Of a DNA stretch of 64,000 bases, positions 37,401-48,915 are shown piece after piece. The stretch comes from Populus alba (lineage: Eukaryota > Streptophyta > Magnoliopsida > Malpighiales > Salicaceae). The stretch's first letter is position 1. Each line of letters begins with the position of its first letter. Location of the stretch: positions 20,032,169 to 20,096,168 of the forward strand of contig NC_133288.1 of assembly GCF_005239225.2 (NCBI RefSeq), read 5' to 3'. The notes under the pieces were generated by a model, which saw nothing but the letters and a program-made list of their open reading frames with translations, was not told the DNA's origin and ran no database searches. The position numbers and the translations under genes were made by a program.

Positions 37401-40400
37401 TTCAAGCTTAAAGGAGACCATAACAAAACTTGAAGCAGAGGTTGAGCTTCGAGTGGACCAAAGAAATGCTCTTCAGCAAGAAATTTACTGTCTGAAGGAG
37501 GAGTTAAATGACCTTAACCGGAAGCATCAGGCAATCATGGGGCAGGTGGAATCAGTTGGTTTCAGCCCAGAGTCCTTTGGGTTGTCTGTGAAGGATTTGC
37601 AAGATGCCAACATAAAGCTAAAGGAGGTTTGTGAGCAAGACAGAAGTGAAAAGGTGGCTCTTTTGGAAAAGTTGGAGATCATGGACAAACTTATTGAAAA
37701 AAATGCTCTCCTGGAGAATTCTTTATCAGATTTGAATGTTGAGCTAGAAGGGGTTAGAGAGAAGGTAAAGGAACTGGAAGAATCCTGTCAATCTCTTTTG
37801 GGAGAGAAATCCATTCTTGTTTCTGAGAAGGCTTTGCTGGCCTCTGAGTTGCAATTTGTGACTGATAATTTGGAGAAACTTACAGAGAAGAACAGTGTTC
37901 TGGAGAATTTCCTCATTGCTGCCAATGCTGAACTTGAGGGGCTGAGAGTAAAATCAAAGAGCTTAGAAGATTTATGCCTGCTGCGTGAGAATGAGAAGTC
38001 TGAACTGGCCTCTATGAAAGGAAGTTTAACTTCTCAGTTGGACATCACTGAGAAAAGCCTGAAGGATTTGGAGAAAAATTATGAAGAATTAGAAGAGAAA
38101 TATTCCCTTCTGGAGAAGGAGAGAGAATCAACACTTCATGAAGTAGAAGAATTACAGGTTTCTTTAGATGCCAAAAAGCAAGAACATGCTAATCTAGCCA
38201 AGTTGAGTGAGTCCCAATTGGCTGGTATGGCATCACAGATCTGCTTTCTACAAGAAGAAGGTCAGTGCAGAAAGAAAGAATATGAAGAGGAGCTGGACAA
38301 AGCTGTGAATGCGGAGATTGAGATCTTTATCTTGCAGAAAAGTGCACAAGATCTGGAAGAAAAGAATTTTTCCCTCTTGCTTGAGCATCAGAAGCTCCTG
38401 GAGGCATCTAAACTTTCAGAGGAACAGATCTCTGATCTGAAACATGAAAATTGTGAACAACAAGTAGAGTTGAAATGCATCTCTGATCAAATTAAAAATC
38501 TGAGAGTGGGACTTTATCAGGTGTTGAAGGCTCTTGAACTTGATGCAAACCAGTGTGAAAATAAAACGGAGCAAGACCAAAAACTTGTGATCCATGTACT
38601 CAACAAACTTCAAGAAACACAAGAGTTTCTCTTCAAGATGCAAGATGAAAATCAGCAGTTGGTCATCGAGAACTCTGTTCTAGTTACACTGCTTTGGCAA
38701 CTTCAACTAGAGGTGGAAAATCTTGTGATGACTAAAAATATCCTTGATCAGGAGTTGACGACCAGGTCTGAGCAGTTCTTGGTTTTGAAGAATGAGAGCC
38801 AAAAGCTTTCAGGGATAAATGAAGTGATGAAATTGAAGTTAATAGAGGGAGACCACAAAGAGGAGGCTTTGAAGGTTGAACTAAGCAATCTTCACGGGCA
38901 GCTGTCAGACTTGCAAGGTGCTCACCAGAACCTACAGGAATTGAACTGCAAGGTTCTTGATGAGCAGAGGTCCTTGATGAAATCATTTTCTGACCTGCTG
39001 ATGGAGAAATGTAAACTAGAAGAGGAAAACTGCTGCATTCTTTATGAAACTGTATCTCAAAGTACCCTTTCTCTAATTTTCAGGGATATCATCTGCGAAA
39101 AAGCTGTGGAAACAAAAAGCCTTGGTGAAAATCTAGATAAACTGTATCATGACAACAATGGTCTCAATGAGAAGGTGAAGATATTGGAGAAGGAGTTAGA
39201 TAAGCTCAGTTCCTTAGAGGATGAGAAGAGAGAGTTGTGTGAAATGGTAGAGGATCTTAAGTGCAAGTATGATGAGGCCGGGATGATACAATCAGATCAA
39301 GAAATGCAGATCATCAAACTATCTGGAGATTATAATCAGAAAAGTAAGGAGGCTGAAAAGTTTTGTGAAGTAAATCAGAAATTGGAGTCTGAAATGAGGA
39401 AATTGCATGAAGAATTTCAAGAAGTTAAAGGCAGGGAGGAAAATTTGAGTAATGAACTGGTAAAGGGAAGAAATGAGATTGAATTACTAGAGTCTCAGGC
39501 TGTTGCATTGTTCGGTGAACTACAGATATCTGCTGTGCGAGAAGCCTTGTTTGAAGGAAAGATTCATGAGCTCCTTGAATTATGTGAGAGACTTGAAGAT
39601 GGAAATTGCTCAAAAGACGTGGAGATCAACCAGCTGAAAGAAAGAGTTAGTACTTTGGAAGGCGGAAATGCAGACCTCAAAGCTCTGATGGCTGCATATT
39701 TTCCAGCTTTCATGTCTTTGAGGGATTGTGTAACATCACTGGAGAAGCACACTCTTTCAGATGTGACATTTAATGAAGTTGACAACAAGGAACCAAAGGT
39801 AATTTCTATTTTATCTGATTTTGAATCGTTCCGTTATTGCAACTTTACTTGGCCTGGTTCTACAAGTGACATGATCAAAATCCCATCCATTAATTGTCTA
39901 ATCATACTCCGTGGGGTTTGTAAAATTTATCACATCAATCACTCCTTGAGACTTTACCTGTATTAACGTTTATAAGCTCTCATGCTCCATTCAAACCCAG
40001 AGTTGATGTGCCCAGACATTACTTCTATGCTACTGTCATTGATTTTTTGTTTTGTTTTTGTTTGATAACTTGTCAGCTTCTTATCTGCAAAATTGGGGTT
40101 TATCAATGGTTATTCTTCCACTTCTTCCCCTTTCCCATTTAAACAAAGGCCCTATCTACATATTTCTTCAAATCTTTTTTGCATTCCGTTGTCATTTCTG
40201 AACCCTGTATTAAAATAAGCTGGTTCTCATTTTCAATGCTGTTGGACAGGATTTATATAAGCTTCCTTGTGATGCCCCGAATAATTTCAGTTGTCAATTA
40301 TTCATAAGCTGCAAATACATATTGTTTTGTATATCAAGTTCATGGTTTTGGATATTTTGCTTATATTCCACTTGTTGCAGGATGCTGCAATGGTGGTGCA

Positions 40401-41562
40401 TGCCGAAAGTTGTCAACAAATGAGTGAAGGACAGAGTAGCGTGGTACCAGGTGGAACTTTGGACTTCCAGGAATTGCAAATGAGGGTTATAGCCATTGAG
40501 AAGGCAGTCATTGAGAAGGAGAGACTTGTTATGGTGGAAAACTTGAGTTCTCATTCCAAACTCGATGCTGCAATGAGGCAGATTGAGGAGTTGAAATCTG
40601 GAAGCAGCTTGCATCCAGCAGGTATTGAAACAAGGAAGTATGCCAAGCCAAATCCGGAGCATGAGGAACTGAGGGCCGTGCTTAGTGATGATCTCAGGCA
40701 GCAGAAACAAACACGTGAAATCTCTGAGGATGGGAGTGAAGTGATGACAAAAGACATAATGCTTGATCAGATATCTGAATGTTCATCTTATAGATTAAGC
40801 AGAAGAGAAACTATGGAGGCTGATTATCAGATGCTTGAAATATGGGAAACTGCTGAACGGAATGACAGCAATGACCTGACTGTTGGAAAAACTCAGAAGG
40901 TGATTGCTTCACAGGCGGAGAAAAAACACATCAGGCAGCATCCCTCCACAGAATCAATGATTGAGAAGGAGGTGGGTGTGGACAAATTAGAGATCTCAAA
41001 GACATTATCAGGGTCTCGTCAAGAAGGAAATAAGAGGAAAATTCTAGAAAGACTTGATTCTGATGCTCAAAAGTTGACAAATCTTCAAATAACAGTTCAA
41101 GATTTGAAGAGTAAGGTGGAGATTACAGAGAAGAGCAAAAAGGGAAAGGGTATTGAATATGATAATGTGAAGGAGCAGCTGGAAGAATCCGAGGAGGCCA
41201 TCATGGAGCTGTTAGAAGTTAATCGCAAATTAATGAAGACTGTTGAAGACGAGCCATTGTACTTCGATGAGAAGTCCGCACTAATAACAGATGAGAGTGG
41301 CAGTGTCAGGAGACTAAAAATTCTAGAACAGGCAAGAAGAGGATCAGAGAACATTGGGCGTTTGCAGTTGGAGGTGCAGAAATTGCAGTTCCTTTTGCTG
41401 AAACTCGATGGCGAAAACAGCAGTAGAGGAAAAACAAAAATCACAGAGCGAAAAACAAGAGTTTTACTGCGGGACTATCTGTATGGTGGAACAAGAACTA
41501 GCCAGAAGCAAAAGAAAGGGCACTTTTGTTCATGTGTGCAACCTCCAACTAAAGGAGATTGA
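34428..41562 (+). CDS. NET1: NETWORKED1 (NET1A/B-like) actin-binding protein, KIP1 family
   Basis: NET1 proteins bind F-actin through an N-terminal NAB domain and link it to the plasma membrane and plasmodesmata. Three coding exons, 34428-34530, 35723-39798 and 40381-41562, join in frame to 1752 aa; Arabidopsis NET1A is about the same size as I recall. Exon 1 starts ATG GCT GCC and encodes the tryptophan-rich start of the NAB domain ([20 protein letters not shown]). Exon 2 continues it with [20 protein letters not shown] and then about 1200 residues of heptad-like Leu/Glu/Lys coiled coil, including three or four similar segments of about 50 residues near 200-390. Exon 3 ends with the family tail [16 protein letters not shown]...[11 protein letters not shown]. 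The first intron splits a Gly codon inside the NAB domain. All reading is continuous, with no break. Confidence 0.96.
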
Positions 41563-42049
41563 TGCGATTACATTTTACCGGAAAATAATCGGTGTAGTTC
41601 AATTTTTTTTTCGAGACATTAGTTGCTTTGTGCATAAACTTTCCTTGCTAGATATGGTGTTATATAGAGGGCTAAACTCTCTGTTTTTTTTTAAACCTTG
41701 CTTGCTTTGAGAGGACCCGGTCTTCTTTTAGTTTAGAGACCCTGCTGTACATGTCAGGCCCCGTCTAATCAGAAGAAGCTGCTCTATTAGAGCCTTGTTT
41801 TCCCCTTCATTTGGCGTGCGTGTTGGAATACTTTTTCATAGCTCATAAATTTAATTAGTTTCATTAATAATTGCGAACTCAAATGGCACCGGATTACTTG
41901 GCCACAGCACTGTTGAGATTTTTCTTCAAAACAGATTTCTAATTGTTACGCTGCGAGTGTTTTCCAAGGTTTTGCCTCGCGATTTTCCCCAAGGGATCAA
42001 CTTGCTTGCAACATTGTTCTCCATGACCAGAGCAACATCAGGATGCAAT

Positions 42050-42530
42050 TCATCTCCACAAATCCATTACAATATTGTAGAGTAAACAATATACTCTCAC
42101 TGCAATCGACCTTGCAGCCTCAAGTGGACATGGAAGCTTAGACTCCATCACTGCTTCAGGAGTTATGAGCCATGGAGGAAGAGGATAGCCTATCCCCATC
42201 GACAATATACTCTCTGGTTTCCGCTCCTTGAGATAAAATGCTTGAGTTGCCATGCAAACATTCTCCATTCTGACAGAGTTTGAAAAATCCCGAGCACTTT
42301 AATAGTCTTGGCACTGTCAAGCCACCAGGCCAACCTTTAACAATATCTAAAAATCTCATTTCATGTACAACAATACCCTGCAAGAACATGCTGTAATTTC
42401 TCTCTCGGCCATACCAATCATCCGAGGTTTCCACTGCCGGAAGGGTCATGATGACATGCGCTGCATCAATTGCTCCACAACAATTCAGAAAGCCCAACAA
42501 AGTATCGAATCTGCACATGATTTCCTGTTT
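42050..42530 (-). pseudogene. Decayed PIF/Harbinger-type (HARBI1/ALP1-like) transposase fragment
   Basis: A minus-strand frame (42518 down to about 42190) reads FLNCCGAIDAAHVIM, SDDWYGRERNYSMFLQGIVV, RFLDIVKGWPGG and SGFFKLCQNGECLHGN, which follow the order of plant HARBI1/ALP1 proteins. The frame then breaks: the continuation GYPLPPWLITPE is found in another frame (42050-42268), so a frameshift lies near 42185-42200. Only the middle of the protein remains. The usual IDGTH is IDAAH, and the acidic residue expected just before MRF in IVD..MRF appears lost (IVVHEMRF). It is therefore not expected to act as a nuclease. It could derive from a transposon or a domesticated relative. Confidence 0.75.
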
Positions 42531-42640
42531 TATATATATATATTAAAATAATATTTTTTTATTTTTTTAAAATAATTTTTGATATTAGTATGTCAAAACA
42601 ATTCAAAAATATAAATAATATTATTAACTAGAATATTATT
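42530..42640. mobile_element. AT-rich MITE-like fragment beside the transposase remnant
   Basis: Holds ATATTAAAATAATATTTTTT and TTGATATTAGTATGTCAAAA, matching the internal words of the other AT-rich blocks. No ends are visible. Confidence 0.3.
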
Positions 42641-42839
42641 TTTTTTCTTCTTGTTTTTTCAAGTGAAATGTATTTTTAAAATATTTTTTTTTTTTCATAT
42701 TATGTACTATTATACTCTAAACCTATTTAGACTTGCATTTCATTTCTTTTGCTAATTAACAAAGAAAAATTAAAAGAGGAGAAGATTTGACTATACCCTT
42801 TCCCACATAATATTATTCACTAGAATATTTTTTTTCCTT

Positions 42840-43760
42840 GTTTTTTTTTAATTCAATTTTATTTTTAATGTTAGGTTTATTGAGGATTAAGATTTATAAT
42901 TTCTTTGACAATTTACTTTTTATGAGGTTATCTTAATTTGATAATCTAAATCACAGCTCTAACAGGTTTACACGGTTGATTCGATTTTTCTTCTTGTTCT
43001 AATTGACTTTTTTTTTTCTTTTTAGTTTTATTCTTTAATATTGAGTTGATTGATAATGAGAGATTATGATTTTTATCCGTTTGTTTTCTATAAGTCATCC
43101 CCATCTAATAACTCACGTCACAAGCTTGACGAGTTAACTTGAGTTGATTCGAGTTGGTTTTTTCTGTTTTTTATAATATATATTTCAATTTTATTTTTCA
43201 TCATTCAATATTAGGTTTATTGGGGATTGAGTCTCGTAATATTTTTTAATTTATTTTATATAAGGTTATCTTAGTTTCATTACATAAACTACGAGTTTGA
43301 AGAGTTAACTCATTTGACCTAAGTTTTTTTTTCCTTTCATTTTTCTAAATGATTTTTTTCTTTTATTTTTCTAATTGATTTTTTTTTATCATCTTCATTC
43401 TTCAACACTAGGTTGATTGAGAATTACGCTTTGTAATTTGTTTTGATTTGCTTTTTATGAGGTTATCATGGTCTTATAACTCAAGTCATGAGTTTGACAG
43501 ATTAATTAACTTGAATTAAATCAAGTTATTTTTTTCAATTGATTTTTTTAAAATATTATCTTTCAACACTTAAAGTTGATTGAAAATTGAGTTTCATAAT
43601 TTGTTTCATTTTACTTTTTATAGGCTATTATAGTTTCATAACCAATTGAGAAGTTAATCTGAGTTGACACGAATCGATTAAATATGTTTTTTTTCAATGT
43701 CTTAAAAAAAATATCATTTTTAATATTTATTTTAAATCCAAGTTATATTTTTTTTGGTGA
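42840..43760. repeat. Degenerate satellite-like tandem array, period about 160-200 bp
   Basis: A core word recurs five times: GGTTTATTGAGGATTAAGA (about 42885), GTTGATTGATAATGAGAGA (43046), GGTTTATTGGGGATTGAGT (43214), GGTTGATTGAGAATTACGC (43412) and GTTGATTGAAAATTGAGTT (43575). Each is followed by TTTATGAGGTTATCTTA-like and GACGAGTTAACTTGAGTTGA-like words. Units have diverged strongly. A related single unit lies near 29330-29400. No coding frame. Confidence 0.75.
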
Positions 43761-43858
43761 CTCATATTATTTCTAAACTTTCCAAATCATCGAGTAATGT
43801 TATATCAAACCCCACACAATTTATTTCTTTATTCTACTAGAAAATAAATCAACAATAT

Positions 43859-43889
43859 CTATATATATATTATATATATATATATATAT
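43859..43889. repeat. (TA)n microsatellite
   Basis: About 30 bp of TA with one phase slip, in the NET1-SULTR spacer. Confidence 0.9.
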
Positions 43890-44243
43890 TAATTCAACCA
43901 ATAACTTGGCGCGTTAAAAGTCATTTCAACATTAATGACTAAGGTTGCGTGCGGAGTCCAATATTCTTATGCTCACGTGGCTCATCAGAAATAATCCAAA
44001 GGGCTTTCCACTCGAAGTCTCATGTATAAAACGTACACATTGTACAACTTGTAACTTGTCGGAAGGAAAAAAACACCTCCAACTAAAACTAATTATCTAC
44101 CAAGTCAACTTCTGTTTCACTTGTGTTGATTTGATGCAGCATATGCATGCGATGCATAACAGCTTCCTAAATCAATGCGCACACAACCGATACATATTTG
44201 TAGAGTTGACCTTCTTGGAAAATGACACTTGCTGATCGACAGC

Positions 44244-47200
44244 TTAGACTTTGTTATATGCCTCAGATTCCTCTTTCAAGGGGTCTGGTTTGCGAGTATG
44301 AAGCATGAAATTGCACGCTCCAACAGCTTCTCCTACTGTCAAATACATCCATTCTTGTCCTATTTTCTCGATTAGCTTGGACTTGTTGAGTTTCTTCGTC
44401 ACTTCAGCTCCAGGATTGGCCAGGACAAGCTGTAAACATGCATGGCGACGAAGAACATCAGAACATGTAAAGTAATGGTGTGGGATAAAATCAAATTTGG
44501 AGGTCATATAGAAGCTTGAAGAAGAATATACCTGGAGTTCCCTTCTGTCCATTACTTTCTTAACTTCCTCAAGCATGCTAATCCCACTTGTGTCAATGTT
44601 ACCCACCGCTGTTAAACCAGGAAAGAAATGTAAATGGATTTTCTATATGTAATCAATTTTTGCCAAAGGAAAAATGATGGAGCGTGCATTGCTTACCTCC
44701 CATGTCTAGTATAACATACTGCAGGCTGGTTTCTCCTGAAGATTTTAACTTGTCTTCCTCTTCATCAACCCACCTCGCAATCCTAATGGATACAACAAAA
44801 TATAATAGCACTTGTGAGATAAGGATTTGATTGGTTGATTTTAAGCATTTTTGGCATGTAGATATGCAGAAAATCGAGTTTGATAAGCCCACACCTTTCT
44901 CTTAAGTAGCTTGCATTTGCAAAGTAGATAGGAGCATCAATCTCGAGTATGAGAACGCCGGGAACGCTGCTTGTGTTCGTATACTGTTCAACATTCCTGT
45001 AGATCATCGAGTTTGGAATGTTTCCAAGAATAAATGTTTTTGGTCTTGCGACGAAGAGAAGTACTCTGAGCAAAGAAATTGCCACCTGCACATGCACAAG
45101 GGAATTTAGTATCGAAGGATGGTACGCAGACATATACGATTCCAAGTTTTAGGGTTTATATAATAACTAGTGGTCCCTACCGCGACGACTAAGCCAATCT
45201 CGACACTGCAAAAAACCACACCAGCATATGCGCTTATGCACACGATGAAGTCGAACTTGTCGACAGTCCAAAGATGGATTGCTGCTTCATAATCTATAAG
45301 ACCTAACATGGCAGAGATAATAATAGAGGACAGAACCACAAGTGGAGTGTAATGGAACAATGGCGTCAGGAATAACAGCGTCACCATGACTGCCACCGCC
45401 ATGACAATATTCGATACTGCTGTCTTGCATCCTGCATTGAAATTCACAGCCGATCGCGAGAATGGCCCTGGAAATTCCCATTGTATCACCAAAACTCTTA
45501 GTTTACTATTATAATTATAACTTGGAATTACATTCTTAATTTCACCTGGGAAAGGAAAAAATTATACCTGTTGTGAGATAGCAGGAGGTGCAAGAGCCCA
45601 CAATGTTCATGGTCCCAAAAGCAATCATCTCCTTGTTGCCATCTATATGGTAATTCTTGAACATGGCAAAACTTCTTCCTACTGCTATTCCTTCCTGTAA
45701 TTAATTAAATAAACCGAGCCTCACTTAATTATGTGTATATAATATATATACGTCTATTAATTAATATGTAATAATTAGATAGCATAATTTCTCTTATTTT
45801 ATAGGATTTGCTAATTAATAATGCATTTAGGAGGTCCAAATTAAAATAAGAAACCATCTAGCTGAATTTGTGGTGTCCATAAATAAATAGCTTATTAATA
45901 CTCTTACGAGGCAAGAGGGGCACGTCTTAGATGAGCTTATATCTTTGGGTGTTATGGTTGTTTTTTAAGATTTTGATAATGATTGTTTTATAAAATATTT
46001 TTTATTTAAAAATATATTAAAATAATATTATTTAAAATTTATTTTTAATACATTAAAAACAATTTAAAATTATGAAAAAAATCCTTTTTAATAATCGGAT
46101 AAAAACACATAAAATAGTAGAGGATAAGGGTGGTTGCTTACGGCAAGGGCTATGACACCAGTGATGATGCCAGTTTTAATAGCTGTCGAAAGATAAGGAG
46201 ATACAAACACGAGATCCGCAAACGACGGTGGATTTAGCCCCTTCTTCAAGTGTCCTATCTGAGTAACATACACCATCGCGCATGCAATAAAAAACACCAC
46301 ATTAGAACGGAAACAAACACGACTAAAAACCGACCCACCAATGGCTCATCAGGTCGGGGAAAATCAAAGTCGAGGTGATTGGTAGGGTCCACTCAGCCTC
46401 TATTATTGGCTGGAGCCCACAACTTGGAGCGGAGCAATTATTTGGATCGGGCCCAAAAGACAAAATCCAAGTACCCAACAGGCCAAACCCACATGGAGGA
46501 TGGATCTTGGCCTCATCTTATAGCACACTAAAAGCCACCCTTTGTGGTGGTCCAGCCCTAATATACAATGGGACTGAATCTGTCTGCGTGCAGCTTGCAA
46601 CAAACGCATATTTTACAGAACAGTAGCAGCATTGACAGTCACAGAGACAGACTTGGGTTCCCTAAAAAACGTAAACAAAGACAAACAAGAAGGCAGGCTA
46701 CTCTATCGACAATTCATGGGAATGCTCACCACTTGAACTCCATGTTTCTCGGCATGGGTGAGGTAGACGAGGATGCTTCCTAGAATAACCGACGTCAATG
46801 GTGCCATTGCTGATACCCAAAAGAATCTTGGTTTTCTCTTGCTCTGTACAAATAGTCAATCATCAACTCATTAGTTATTATTTCACTCCATTATATTATT
46901 AAATTAATCAGATGAGCATATTATTACATGCAACAGGACAAGATGAACATATGTATGTATGAATATATGTTAGTGTAGTTGCATTGAGAAATGAGCTCAG
47001 AAATTCCTCCAGAATTCCGGTCAGGGAGTTGGATTTAAAAGTCATTGTTTCTTGTTCTTAAGTAACCAACAAGTTGAAAATGAAGGCATGAAGAGGTTTG
47101 ATTAATCATACCAAACAACAGCATCTTTTACTATTATCTACAAGATCATTAATATATTTTGTAGAGTGAAGCAGGTAAAGAGAGAATTTTGATCCCAAAT

Positions 47201-48744
47201 TAAATTATTTAAATTGTTATATAGAAGATATTGAGAAAGATGGGTGACAGTGAATCAATTCATATATATATATATACACATGGTGGCCCTTCTTTCTTTA
47301 TATGGTAGTAAATTCATTTCTTCTGTTTAGTTTTGGCCGCGACACGTGGGGCAAGTCGCAACATGAAATCAGAATAGCAATGATCTGCAATTATGTGAAA
47401 GATTGAAACTATGGAGGCAAGAAAATTAAGCAATACAAAAATACTTTACTTACGATGTATCGAGTGATGAGAAGAAAGAACAGGAAGCAAAAGCCCAGAA
47501 TGGCACTTTCCCATCTCCACTGCATTAATAATAATAATAATCAAGAATCAGTGTTGGCTTAACTTCTTTCAACATTATATTTAATCTCTGAAGGAGACAT
47601 TTTATATAGAGCATGGCACACACTTATTTATGTTTGTTGTAATGTAGTGTGATAAGTGGATAATGAAAGCACACATGCAAAGATCAACGGACCTGATGTG
47701 TTTGGGAGAAGACAGAACGCAAGACGGAGACAAGATCCGTGGAATGGGTGAAATGATCAAGCCCAAGAATCCCTTTCAGCTGTTGCAGGATGACTACAGT
47801 TGCTGCTCCTGCCATAAAGCCTATTATCGTTGCATGTGACAGAAAATCCACTAAAAACCCTAGCCTGCAGCACAGTAAACACAGTAACTGTTAAGAAAAC
47901 CGTAAAAGGAGATATCAGCATGTTCTTATTGCTTGAAGTGTCTTTATCCTTGTCGACTGTTTACCAAATCTGAAAATAATAGGTCAATCACCGTTTATGG
48001 TTCTTCTTAATTATTCATATATATATACCAAAAAAAGAAAGAAAACAAGGAACTCTTGGAACACAGAGCAGCAGAAGACAAAAAGGCCAGCTACTTACCT
48101 TAATAAGCCAAGGGAAGCTTGAAACACTCCGGCAAAGAATGTGGCAGTGAATGCAAGATGGAGATAAAGTTTGGGGTTCTCATTAGCATTAACTTCATTC
48201 CCTAACATAGATGCTGTGAGGAGAGACGCAACAGCAACGGTCCCCACTGCCAAATCTCTTGAACTTCCCATCATTGCATAAACCAATGGCGGAATAAAGC
48301 TTGAATCTGCATGCGTTTAGACACAAATTCTATAAGAAACTGCTCTTATATCAATCAGTTCAGCTAAAAATCTGCTCTATGTTGGTGATTTTCATACTAG
48401 AACTTACATAGACCAAGAATTGGTGGCAAGTTGGCTAGCTTGGCATAACTTATCCCCTGAGGAATAGCAAGACTAGCGATGGTGATCCCAGCAATAAAAT
48501 CACTTCTCAAGAATTCAAAAGTGTAACTAGGGGCCCAATCAAATATTGGAAGGAAATATTTTATGCCTAATACGAATCTTCGCGAAGTGGGCTGGTTCTT
48601 GAATTGCCTGAGAGGATCATCAGGAAAGAAAGTCTCTTTAAGATTATATTTCAGCGACTCCACAAATGGTTGCGGTGGTGGAATCGCTACTCGACGTGCA
48701 CACTCCGCGTTAGGGGACGGAAAAACATAGTCGGCGCTGCCCAT
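44244..48744 (-). CDS. SULTR3;1: Sulfate transporter, SULTR3;1-like
   Basis: A SLC26/SulP proton-coupled sulfate transporter; group 3 members are reported in the plastid envelope or as partners of other SULTRs. Twelve minus-strand exons, 48408-48744, 48099-48306, 47693-47864, 47454-47519, 46730-46843, 46142-46258, 45568-45694, 45181-45467, 44895-45085, 44697-44782, 44532-44608 and 44244-44429, join to 655 aa. Marks are FPDDPLRQFKNQ, the signature ITIASLAIPQGISYAKLANL, SSRDLAVGTVAVASLL, many hydrophobic helices to about residue 490, PFSRSAVNFNAGCKTAVSNI, and a C-terminal STAS domain with EIDAPIYFANASYLRER and NIDTSG (Thr575, the usual phospho-site position). ATG at 48744 is used because the longer frame would need GTG. 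The wording is nearest to SULTR3;1 of the group as remembered. Confidence 0.96.
45942..46095. mobile_element. AT-rich MITE-like block in SULTR intron 6
   Basis: Contains TTTATTTAAAAATATATTAA and AATAATATTATTTAAAATTT, in common with the other AT-rich blocks, starting near GTGTTATGGTTGTTTTTTAA. Ends are degenerate. Confidence 0.35.
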
Positions 48745-48907
48745 ATGCACAAGATTTGAATTTAGCTCTAAAATTTGGTTAATTTGTTTAAATGTATCTG
48801 CGTGGCTATGCTCTAAATCTCAAGAGATGGTGGGTGGAGAAGATAATAAAGAGAGAGGAGATCGCCGGCGTTGTGAGAGTAGTGAGAAGTGTGCGGACTG
48901 GCCACGG

Positions 48908-48915
48908 ATTTATAG
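48908..48915 (-). promoter_or_regulatory. TATA box of the SULTR3;1-like gene
   Basis: Reads CTATAAAT on the minus strand, about 165 nt upstream of the start codon, with a GA-rich leader (AGAGAGGAG-type on the plus strand) between. This implies a 5' UTR of about 130 nt. Inference from motif and spacing. Confidence 0.5.

Noticed and set aside
1012..48744. Idea that HMT and SULTR3;1 form a sulfur-metabolism cluster
   Set aside because: They are about 40 kb apart with unrelated genes between and no shared regulatory motif that I could see; coincidence is the simpler reading.
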